Of a stretch of DNA of 64,000 nt, positions 35,461 to 45,800 are shown piece after piece. The notes beneath the pieces are model-generated. The model was not told the DNA's origin. It was given only the letters and a program-made list of their open reading frames with translations, and searched no databases. Source of the DNA: Blakeslea trispora (lineage: Eukaryota > Mucoromycota > Mucoromycetes > Mucorales > Choanephoraceae). The stretch spans positions 1-64,000 of the forward strand of contig JAIWNE010000038.1 of assembly GCA_025331445.1 (NCBI GenBank). Direction: 5' to 3'. Position numbers and translations under genes: made by a program. Numbering within the stretch: the first letter of the stretch is position 1; every line of letters begins with the position of its first letter.

Positions 35461-37267
35461 TGAAAAGAGACTCATTTCGCTTAGCCGACTTATTTTACAA
35501 CTTATTGATTCATCCGTCAAATATCACAGAAGGCACAGGCGAAGACATCTATGAGCAAAACAAGCAAGCAATTGGCCAGTTTCTCAAGAGCGAAACCAGC
35601 CATGCCAAAGCTTTGCTTGACAAGACAAGCATCAGGATACTTCAACGGTTTGATGAATTGAAAGTCAACGATATCCATGTACTCAAGTAAGTGAAATTGC
35701 AAGTATATCAATAGGTATGATCTAACTGACTTTTTGCGCAGGCTGTCTATGTCATACATTGTTGACACTACTGAAAATAATGAAAAAGTGTTCAAGAGAT
35801 ACATTGACAACGATTTTTTCTGGCAACATGTCGATAGATGTCAATACCAGCCTCTCAATTACTTATCAGAAGCAATGAAGGCAGATATCAGAAAGATCTG
35901 TGACAACATCATAAAGGTACGAAAAACTGATTTTTACTTTGATTACCTTTTTGTGTTGATTCATATCAAAAACAGGAGGCCAAGCGTGGCATCAATTTTG
36001 GTCTCGTAGCTGTACTTAAGGAGCGACTTGCATTGGCAGAAAAAGATGAAACAAGCTCCGTTAAATACCAGGCCTTACAGGCAATGATCTTCTTGTAAGT
36101 ATTATCAAGCTGTTCTTTACCGGTCGTCTTAACTCCCTTTTCTTTTTTTAAAAAAAACTATGCTTTCTAACATAAACTTTCTACTGTTATTTTAGGTTGC
36201 ATGGGTTCCAAGTCTGGCCCAAGTCACCTAAGGAATCAGAAGCTCAAAGAGTGAGTCGAGTTGATGAACTCATCAACATCATTTTCAAAGACTACTCATT
36301 GAAGACCAAGACGTAAGTATGAAAACTGCTCTACTAGTGCTTTTATTAATTTTTCTTAGAGGAGAGACTGTAGGCAATGCCACCAAGAAGGCATATCGTC
36401 ACAATGAAAGCAGCTATTCAAGCTTTTGCAGAAGTAAGACTACAGTAGTCACTCTATTTAAGGGTGTTCTATTTAAGGGTATTCTCTGTATAAGGGTGGG
36501 TTTCTGAAAAGGGTCTATCAATACAAACTCTTAAACCAATTCTATTTAAGGGTATTCTCTATTCAAGGGTGAGATTCTCAAGATTTTTGGTTACCCTTAA
36601 ATAGAGCGACCATTGTACCTCTTCCGCTGGGGCTAACACTATTTCTTCGTCCTCTGCTGCTTCAAGCAACTTTGGACGAAAAATAGATTGGTGGTCAAAG
36701 ATAACCAAGATGCTGAACTTGCATTTTGCGAGTTCAAGGCTGATTTTAAGACAACAACTGTCAGCCATCAACAAAGCAAGACCTTGAGGTTGAACCTCAC
36801 CATCTTGCAAAAGATGAAAGAGGTGTTTATTGACAAACAGCTTTTCTCTTTTGTTTGGACCGGTAAGTGATTAGCATGCAATATTTAATAGCTCTAACTA
36901 CAACTGTAACAAAAGGGTCTTTTGGTATTTTCTTTTCGTTGCAGGAATATCAAGACGTATTCATTGCTCGGCCTGCTAACCCATTTGTGGTGCCAGTGAG
37001 TCTTGTGCAGCTGGATGAAGATTTTTGTGATACGATAATCACGCTGCTGCACTGGAAGGTAAATTGACAAAGTATATTATAAGTTTCTTATTCAATATAA
37101 ATAACGCTTTTTTTTTCTTGTCTCTCTCTTTTATATAAACCAAATAGCATCACTTAGTTGAGACCAGTGAGGAACTCTTTCGTGCAGAAAGCAAGCCACA
37201 AAGAAGAAAGATGGAGTCACCTGATGTTTGTTTCACAGTGGTCCATCAGAAGAAACGAAAGACTTGA
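35461..37267 (+). pseudogene. Degraded multi-exon gene of an unrecognised, possibly lineage-expanded family
   Basis: Exons with normal splice sites read LADLFYNLLIHPSNITEGTG, then (intron at 35687) LSMSYIVDTTENNEKVFKRY, then (GTACGA donor at 35917) EAKRGINFGLVAVLKERLAL, LHGFQVWPKSPKESEAQRV, then TGETVGNATKKAYRHNES (from 36360). The frame is then broken by a MITE (36443-36615). After it the frame resumes as TSSAGANTISSSS and NFGRKIDW, where a further one-base shift is needed to reach VKDNQDAELAFCEFKAD. The last exons give GSFGIFFSLQEYQDVFIARP and end VHQKKRKT at 37267. The segment GRKIDW...ELAFCEFKAD looks like a nuclease-like or other beta-rich core, but I cannot assign it. The two lesions make a functional product unlikely. 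No start upstream of 35461 is certain. Confidence 0.7.
36443..36615. mobile_element. Pogo-like MITE, 173 bases, inserted in a coding exon
   Basis: It is bounded by TA on both sides (36441-36442 and 36616-36617). The left end CAGTAGTCACTCTATTTAAG and the right end, read inward, CAATGGTCGCTCTATTTAAG are imperfect inverted repeats of about 23 bases; a CAGT start is typical of Fot1/pogo relatives. CTATTTAAGGGT or close variants recur at 36454, 36469, 36486, 36542 and 36559, and inverted at 36593. There is no coding capacity. Removing the element with one TA rejoins the interrupted reading frame of the host pseudogene. Confidence 0.82.
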
Positions 37268-37302
37268 GGCAGCCTTCTGATTTTGTTGTTGTTCTTATTA
37301 TT

Positions 37303-37467
<165 letters not shown>

Positions 37468-38200
37468 ATCTTTATTTGTACTATTGTCTTTAGCCATACT
37501 AGTGTAGCCTTTTTATGAGATGAGAGCATTTGCCAATCTAAACTTGCAGATTACTTATGCAACAAAGGGGTTCAACAGCTTTAGTAAGATGTCATGAATG
37601 CATTATATGCTTGATTTCGATGGCTTTTTGCATTTCTTCTATTGAATGCCTTTTTTCAAACTTGTCATTCGATGTCCTATGACAAAGCTGTCAACCAAAT
37701 CCATTTTTTAAAACCAATATTTACATGTCCTTCTTTTCCTCAAAATGATTTCCTTCAGCTATCAATGAGTGCTGCATGTGTATTTGTCTTTTGGAATGAT
37801 CGCTTCTTATCCATGAACGCTAATCTAGGATTGTCAGATATAATTTGTATCACGAACGAAGAAGTTGGTCTAGTAAACAAATTTAGTAGAGTCTTGGACA
37901 CGTAAAGAAGCAAAAATAGTGTCTCTTTCCGAGCCAACAGGTAAATGGTTGTCAAGCCTTCAACGCAGTCGCTGGTATAGATTTCTGGTACAAACCAACA
38001 ACGAAATATACACTCCTCTGTTGATCCGACACTTATCACGTTAGCTAGTGCATCTCCAACCGACATGAGAACAAAAGGGAGACGTGCTATGAAGCAGAGC
38101 TTCAGCGCGTCACTTTCTTTTCAAACCAAACCAAAGGTAGGGTATTGCTTGTTGTTTAAAACCATTACCAGTTTACGCTCCAAAATCGACAAATAAGGGC

Positions 38201-38496
38201 GGGGCTGCTGTGTCAAGACGATCATTCGACCGGTAATAAGCAATACGATTGGACACCGTTAACCAATAAAAGTTGTTATTACCAGCACTCACTTAAGTTC
38301 TTACACATTGTCTTTTGATGAGTGGGCCCATAAAGAACATTACTAAAAATTTCAAAACCCTTTCTCTCTCTTCTACCAAAGAGATTGATCAAGAAAATTC
38401 CAGCGATCGCAAGCTTGTTCGACTATAAATTAGAAACGAAAGCGAGTCAGACAATTAGGCTAATGAAGTAAGCTTTGCCTTAAAAACGAAGCCAGT
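38201..38496 (+). repeat. Dispersed direct repeat, right copy
   Basis: Second copy of 34927-35240. Relative to the left copy it shows several third-position changes within the frame encoding SSDRKL...RNESESDN, but also two stops where the left copy has CAA and CAG (TAA and TAG here), plus deletions. This suggests that a once-coding sequence was duplicated and this copy decayed. Confidence 0.8.
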
Positions 38497-38535
38497 AACG
38501 TCCTGCAATCCTTGCAAGAGCTGTACTTTATTTAA

Positions 38536-38688
38536 GGAGCATTATTAGAGGAATCAATGAAAGACATGCTTTCGAGTAACATCATTCTGGCTAAATGTTT
38601 AGAGGACCTTCTGACTCAAAACAAAGCAAAACATAACTTACTATCTTTGTCATTCGATCCAGTCTATTGCATCAGTTTAGACATGTAA
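38536..38688 (+). pseudogene. Coding-like remnant after the right direct repeat
   Basis: An uninterrupted frame of 50 codons with protein-like composition (ALLEESMKDMLSSNIILAKC, then LEDLLTQNKAKHNLLSLSFD) ends at TAA 38688. The preceding bases continue a similar frame (NVLQSLQELYF) broken by a stop at 38533. It is probably a fragment of the same decayed locus as the repeat. The family is not recognised. Confidence 0.4.
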
Positions 38689-39262
38689 TCTAACTGTATT
38701 TGTCTATTGACGCTCTATCGCTTGTAACATTTTGCTGTTGACAAGGGGAAATAACGAGTAAAGATAGCTGGAATGTTACTCTATCTGGCATAACTTAAAA
38801 TGAAGCATCTAAATAAAGGTGCAGGGATTAGGTGACACAAGCTGTCTTTGAGGTAGAATGGATGCAGTGCTTTGACATGTTCATTTTGAATGAAAAAAAA
38901 AAAAAGGTCTAGATAAGACCTTTATATTGAAATCGCAATTCTTATTTTTCAAAAATAAACATAAAGAAATATTTACTTTTTTCTAAAGGTAGCAGTTTAT
39001 GAATAATTTTGGATAGTAAAAGCTCTCCCCCTTTATGCTTTTTTTTTTTGAAGTCAACCAAATGTTATGCAAATTGATGAGAGGAAACACAATATTGTAT
39101 AATTGAGTGAACTGCAATAAACTCCAACAACAAATAGTTTCAAACACAACAGGTTTGTTTATTATCAAAAGTGGTTGAAAAACAAGCTATAGTGGAAGAA
39201 ACACAGAAATGCAATAAAAATATAAATGAATAATAAATAGTTTTTTTTGTATCTTCTCGAAT

Positions 39263-40478
39263 TTAAGCTTTCTTAGACTTCTGAAGCAAGTCGAATTGAC
39301 GCATTCTGCCAAGCAATGAACGACCCTTTTTAAAGTCATCATAAGAGCGAATAACTCGAGATTGAGGCCCGACGGAAGGCTCGGATATAAATCGCCAATG
39401 TACCATCAGCCAAGAGGTATGATAAGCCAATTTGTTATAGTAATCACCAGCTAAAGAGCGTAGAGCAGGTAACTTGGACCATGGGATCTATTAAGGAAAT
39501 ACAATGAATAAATGAGCCATTTCTTAAACAAAAAAGACAATGTACCTTTTGAAAATCGTGATGTTCATTGTGGTATCCGATATTCATGAATGGGATGTTC
39601 AGAATACCATAATAAGAATAAGTCTCTTGACCATCGTCAAAGGTATAATGTTCTTGGACAAAATGGGCAGCACCAGGATGAAGAGAATAACCAAACCAGA
39701 GTGAAAAGAACAAGTAAGCCAAGCCTGTCCAGCCACAGAAGCGCTGAATAAGGATATCGGAGCCAACAGTAAAAACCATGTTGATCACTTCCCATTTGGA
39801 AGGAGTCAAATTTCTGTCATTCTGCATAACAGCACCACGCACAACGTACATGACAGGGTAGATCATGATCCACAAAAACTTACTGACAGCATTACCTTGA
39901 ATCAATGCCTTTTCCCAATCCAGAGGCAAGTCAGGATCCATACCTTCCACTCCTTGCCATGTATGATGTTCAATATGATACCTTCTAAACGACTGAGCAA
40001 TAGGCACAGGTAAAGCAATATTGGCAAACAGTCCAAAATAACGATTGGCCCATTTTTGCTTAAACACCAAACAATGACATGCTTCGTGAATAATGACACC
40101 AATCATACCAGTGAGAGTGCCACCAATGAAATAAGCAACCAGGGCGAAAACATACCATGAAGGTGACCAGACCTTACCAAAGACATATGCTATACTTAGT
40201 TGCACCACATTAATCAGAACCGTGATATAGAACGTGCGGATATCCGTGCCATAGAGCTTTTCAACTTCGGGATGTTCACTCAAGATGGTATGCTTGCGTT
40301 TTAAGTGAGGCTCATCCAAGTCATCACGAGCAAAGTCTTTATGAACATAAGGAATAGATCGTTTCCAGAATCCAACATAGAGTGGATGTCTAGGATCAGG
40401 ATGTTTCTCTCCCTCTGATAGAGATGTGCTTCTAGATCTCAGCAATTTTTCTTCTTCTGTTTCAAAAAAAGGTGGCAT
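39263..40478 (-). CDS. Sphingolipid delta-4 desaturase (DES1/DEGS-like)
   Basis: Predicted ER membrane di-iron enzyme adding the delta-4 double bond to dihydroceramide. The start MPPFFETEEEKLLRSRS (40478) is followed by an N-terminal region ending DFARDDLDEPHLKRKHTILS, equivalent to the DES N-terminus (family HADRRREILAKYPE). The three histidine boxes are complete: HEACH, HIEHH in RRYHIEHHTWQG, and NEHHDF in NIGYHNEHHDFQK. Membrane segments lie around FYITVLINVVQLSIAYVF and YVFALVAYFIGGTLTGMIG. A single 62-base intron (GTACATTG to TTAATAG) follows HHDFQK and joins IPWSKLPALRSLAGDYYNKL. The protein ends DLLQKSKKA, a KKxx-like Lys pair near the C-terminus, which fits ER retention. Length about 385 residues, a little longer than animal DES1 because of the N-terminal extension. 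Confidence 0.93.
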
Positions 40479-40709
40479 CTCGGCTGGTTAAAGTCGAACT
40501 CTATAAGAAAAAAAAGAAAAGAGAGATACAATAAAAAAGAAAAAAAAAAAACTTTCCCCCCCTTTTTTTTTTCTCTTTTTCTTTAAAAAAAGAACACACA
40601 CACCAATCGATTCTTAGTTGCAGATTCATGTAACACAAGAGCACAAAAATAGTAAGAAAAGATTAAGGTAGGGCTGAGTATTCAGAAATAGTTTATTTTT
40701 GATCTGTAT

Positions 40710-43700
40710 TCACTCATCTTCTTCTTGTAAGCTTTTCAGTAAATCTTCTGCAGAGATAGCCGGTATACTGTCAGAAGAAGCTGAAGAGCAAGAACTAGAA
40801 GTCCTACTGAGAACTGATCTTAAGCTATCTGAACTCAAGTTTCGAGATGGGCTTTCATCATTGCTTTTTAGTTTTCTTAAACGTTGTCGAACACGCCGTT
40901 GTCGTAGCTTGTTCTCAGTCTCACCCGATCTAAGTTTTTCCAGCAGGTCGTCCATGAGACGTCGATCTCCAGTTTCATCTTCCGAAGACATGGTAGAAAT
41001 CGAAGTAGAAGAAGGTGAGAATGGACTGTCCTTGGCTTTCAGAGCTTGTCGCCTTTCTTCCAACTCTTTACGTCGTTTCTCTTCTATTTCTTGTTGTTGC
41101 ACACGTCTCTGTTCTTCTAGGGCTGCAGTTTTCCAACTCTGTAGGAAACTGGCAATGGTACCGAAAAATTCATCGGGTCGCTTCGTACGAGGATTCTCTC
41201 CATAAAATGACATGGCATCTTTCCATTTTACATCGACATTGACATAAAGTACGCCTAATTCTTCAAATCGTCCCACTGCAGAAGACTCGAATTCGTCCAT
41301 GACTGTCAAAAAGCGGTCATTGTAGTCGTGTGTTTCTTGTCCAACATTTTCTTCTTCTTGTGTTTCTGAATCATTTTCTTGGGTTTTCTTGGATTCTGAT
41401 CTCCAAAATTCATCTAGTTCAGCTTCTAGTTGTTTTAAACCTTGGCGCAAATCGGTGTATTGTTGAACGATTTCGGATATGCTTGCCATCACTACAAAGA
41501 ATTAAACTAGTTAGAGATTGTAACAAAACAACGATTGAAGCCCAACCTCTTGCTGCTTCAGGTATGTCTTTCAGATCATCTACAAAACTCAAGATAGAAG
41601 GCATCTCTCTTTGAATGAGGCCAGTCAACACATGAAGAAGAGTGATGTTTGAGTCTTTCGATGCCTTAGTATCCATCAACTATTTTCATCAAGAAAAATA
41701 TTGGCTTTCTTTTTGTATTGTTTGATAAAGATAGAGGCTTACCTTATTAATACTATTGATTCGCATGCCAAATGCCCCACCTTGTGTGCTTGAGGCATTC
41801 ATAAAATTTCCAAGTGATAAAATGATAAACAGTAACTCCTTGAATGCTTTTGAATGACGCAAGGAATCAGAGGCAGATAAGACAATCGACAGACTCTTTC
41901 TAATTTGCTCGAATCTGTCCCAGAATTGAGCTCTAAATAGCATATATTTTAGTCGACTTTCGTATCGATACATTTGGACGATCTAGTAGCAAAAAAGACC
42001 ATATTTAGCTTATACATTCTTATTTCTAATCAATCAAAGAACTGACCGCCATGATAAATTGCTCAGGCAAATCCAATTCTTGCCATTTTTCTTCAGGTCC
42101 ATCCAAATATTTCTGCATCAATGCCAAATCATCATCCTTTGAGGGCAAATAGGTGGTCAAGTTGCTCAAAAAAGTTTCTGTACATAATTTATCATCCATC
42201 ATTTGAATATGTTGTGTTACTTTTTTATAGCAACCGAACTGCTTGATTTTAGGCAAAATAGCAATATCTTTAAAGAAAATGGTAAGTACAGCATATTATT
42301 TTCAAACCTAAACACTTACTAATATTCTTGTTCTTTTCCTTTTTCAAGAATCGAACAACTGAATCGCTCTTTTTACTGAGGTCTATATCGAGCTGCTTCC
42401 TTTCTAAAAATGTATTCTGTTTTGCAGGAAACAAGGTCTCAATCTTCTCAAATGCCCCTCTTTCGTTCAGTAAACGTTCCATATTCTCGTGGTCTTTGTC
42501 CTTGACATCCCAAATTGTTTGCTCAGTTGATCTTGCATCCAATTTATGCCATTGTAGGTTTTTTAGTTTTACTTGTGGATAATGACGAACTTCTTTTCGG
42601 TGGGTAACATTAGGCATAGCAAAAGAGACAGATGGTAGCTGTGCTGGTAATGATGATGTTGATATGGATGGAGTAGGCGCTAATGGATGGGGTGGTGATG
42701 TGATATTTGAGGAACTGATTCCATTCTTGTTGGTTGATGGTGATATATTACTACCTGCTGATTAGGAAGAAATCCGTATGTTATTTTTTTTAATCATTCT
42801 ATTCATTTACAGAAAAAAAAAGTTACCTAGAGAGGAACCAGGTGCTGGTGGTGGCGGTGGCGGTGGCGGAGGAGGAGGTGGAGGAGGTGGAGGAGGCGGC
42901 GGTGGTGGAGCAACGTTCTCAGGATCAGCAGCTGAGTTTCTGGAATTCTTATCCAAATCAAGATTGTCTGATACATCATGATGCTCCATGTGTTCATTTG
43001 AAGACGAAATGCCAGAGTCTTGGTTAGTTGTAGAAGTATCAAAATCTGAATATTAATTTCAGTCTCTTTCTTTATATATCAATCTGCAAGTTACCTTGAG
43101 TTTTGACAAGTGGGTCGCTTATAGGCCGTTTCTTCTTGAACTTGCTTTTACTGAAAAATGGAAATAAGAAATCGCTAAATGAGAAACTGCCATTTGAACT
43201 TGAATGCCCATTGGGACTCTTCTTTTCTTGTAATGAATCCATAGGAAGTCGCTGAGTTTTTTTTTTTTTTTTTTTTTTTTTTGGAAAAGTTAGTCTACCA
43301 ATGGCTTATTAAGATGCTTCAATCTTATGTTGCTACCTTTTCGTCTAGAGAAAGCCTTCCTCTTTTTCTACTCTGTCGTATAGAATCTATTAACGCTTTA
43401 CCACTATCACTACTAGATCGCCTCTTTTCCTGGTTTTCATAAGCAGTGATTCTTGTTTGAAGAAAGGTAATTGTATCCTTTGATGTCTGAAGTACTTGTC
43501 TCAATGCATTGTTCTCATTCTTTAGTTCTTCAATGCGATGCTTCTGAGCTTGGCTTTCCATGGAGCTAGGTATAATACGAAGCTCTTGAATCTCTTTCTC
43601 TAGTTGCTCTTTCTCTAAAAGTATCTTTTCAAACTGCTCTCTAAGTTCATTTGCTTCTTTCTCTTTGTCTCTTAATCGATCTAAATCCAAAAAGTTTTGA

Positions 43701-45800
43701 ACAACAGCGCCTATAGGCATACCAAATATTTCGTGCAGGTTTGTCTTGCTGCTATGTTGTGCTCCATCAGTGACGATATGATACAACATTATTTCAATGA
43801 TATGATAATACTGGCATCTGAAATACATAACAAAGGATCAATATAGCTTGAAAATCAATGAAAAGAAAAAGAAGAGATAAACGTACTTTTCCTCTGGGCT
43901 TCCTTTGATCCATAATAAATATTTCATCATAGAAAGTAGATGCTCGGTTCCCTTTGATGAATCTGATATATTTTCAAGCAACTTATCAAACAGTTGAGAC
44001 GGATTTGCATATTCAGTTCTAGCTTGGTTCGCATCTTCTCCAAAAGCATCCTCTATATCATGATCAGCAGCATCTTTGTAGGATTCGATTTGTAAATTGA
44101 GTAAATGGTAATCTAATGCTTCAAGTTTTGGTATAATGTGATTCTGCAAACCAGCTGCAACAAATTGATTTCGAATAGAAATGCGATAACTGACATTAGA
44201 GGGTATACTTGTTAATGCATTTACCAAAATCATATTAGAGAGCTATTTTTTTTAAAAAAAAAGAAAAGTCTGTTTTAGTTGTATCATTGCTTTGTCATTT
44301 ACAAAACTTACAGCATATTCCACAAGATGGTTTTCAAGCAAGTCATTTTCTGAAACAAGTGTTGTCAAAAGTTGTTGCATCCAACAGTCAAATACGCTCA
44401 AGGTTTTCTTGAACTTTTTCATCAGCTCAAATCCATGTACAACATGATCATAGCCATCCAAATAACACAAGAATGCCAGCAATTCACACACCATTTTCCT
44501 TGTCTGCCAATGAGGACAGATGATGGAGAAAACAATAGCATGGATATATTCTGGGTGATCCATGATTTCCTTTCTTCCTGCCTTTGTGTTTACAATTGCC
44601 TTGATACATCGAACTATTTCAATCTCAAGCTCAAGCGCAGTATTTCTCCTGTCTTGGTTATCATGATTCAAATAGTCTAATGCATGACACAAAACATGAA
44701 ATCCCTTTAGTTCGATAAAATTGACGACCCAACTGATAAAATAAACATATATAGATTAGGAGGGGTAAGCTTGATTCTTTCTTTTTTCTTTTCTTACAAC
44801 AAGCATCAACTTACTTGATGGGTCTTGTTCTCAAACTGACTTCAAGACTAGCTGCTATTTTTGGTGTGACCGATCTCAAGTTTGGATCCAAAAACTTCTT
44901 TATGAAAAACTCGGGAGAATTTTGATCGTTCGCTGAAGCATCAAGATAAGAATCAACAGACGCTTTGTTGCTGTTTTTTATAGGTGACATATTGATGCTT
45001 TTGACACGCCTCACCGTCTGAGACCGAGTAGGTGTCGATGTGCTTGGACTGATCGTAATTGTGCTATTGCCAAGAATTGTTGTGTTGATGGGAGGGAGTG
45101 AGGATGGGTTGGTCCTGTTGGCATTTGGATTGCTGATGTTTACAGGTGATGATATGGATTTGACTGGCTTTGGATTTTCTACCTTATTCATCGACATTTT
45201 CCGGGTTAAGACTGATCGAGATACAGTCGGATGATTAGCAGGCAGCCGACCAATATCTATGTTTGCCTTTGCACTTGCTGCTTGTTGTAGCTTGCTTGTG
45301 CTTACACCAGAAGCAAGCATTTCAGCTTGATGATCTTGGTTTATCATGAGCCATTTCTTTTCGATATTCCAACCTTGCATATTCGTTTTTGTCTTTGAAT
45401 CATGAATACCTCTTCTCTCCTATTTTTAAAAAGTCAACACTCGAGGTTTTAAAAGAATCGCTTGCTTTAGTTACCAGCATGTTGTCAAACAAGACATTCA
45501 CTTCTTTTTCTGAAGGAAGATTTTGGTCTCGAGCGAAAAGATGTTCTGCTGAGCCTGTTTCAAAAGAGGAGCGGTTTGGTACAATTTCTTGTTGGCGTAA
45601 ACCATCTTTTACTGTGTAACATAAACAATTATCAGCACATGTATTGCTTATCTATTCTGTTGTTATTTGCCTTTAGTTCTTATGGTAAGTGCTCTTTTGA
45701 CTGTTGATTGATGCTTATAAGGAGGCAATCGCTTAGGTGGAATAGATTCACTTGAATGTCTTTGCTTCTTTTTGCCGAGGCGATCAAATATGCCCTCCAT
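40710..45800 (-). CDS. Diaphanous-type formin (Bni1/SepA class)
   Basis: Actin nucleator and elongator for polarised growth, septation and cables. It starts MEGIFDRLGKKKQRHSSES at 45800. The first intron (45612-45670) uses a GC donor. Exons from 45380 to 43838 carry the Rho-binding and FH3 armadillo-like region (SPEFFIKKFLDPNLRS, HVLCHALDYLNHDN, ISIRNQFVAAGL). A coiled coil follows (DLDRLRDKEKEANELREQFE). FH1 is a run of about 22 prolines near 42840-42910. FH2 begins LKNLQWHKLDARS and contains the signature GNFMN within ILSLGNFMNASSTQGGAFG. The C-terminal exon (40710-41492) has a clear DAD motif, LMDDLLEKLRSG followed by basic KLRQRRVRQR, which should bind the FH3 domain and autoinhibit until a Rho GTPase binds. 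More than ten introns are present. Spliced length is roughly 1,450 residues. Confidence 0.94.

Larger units (their letters stand above)
37468..39262. other. Gene-poor decayed region
   Basis: This contains the right direct repeat (38201-38496) and a coding-like remnant (38536-38688). Overlapping antisense frames at 37642-37905 (+) and 37755-38066 (-) are each about 90-100 codons; neither has a recognised domain, and they cannot both be real. The 3' UTR of the desaturase gene lies at the right end. Confidence 0.45.

Noticed and set aside
37642..38066. Overlapping antisense frames of about 90-100 codons
   Set aside because: Each excludes the other, neither has a known domain or splice support.
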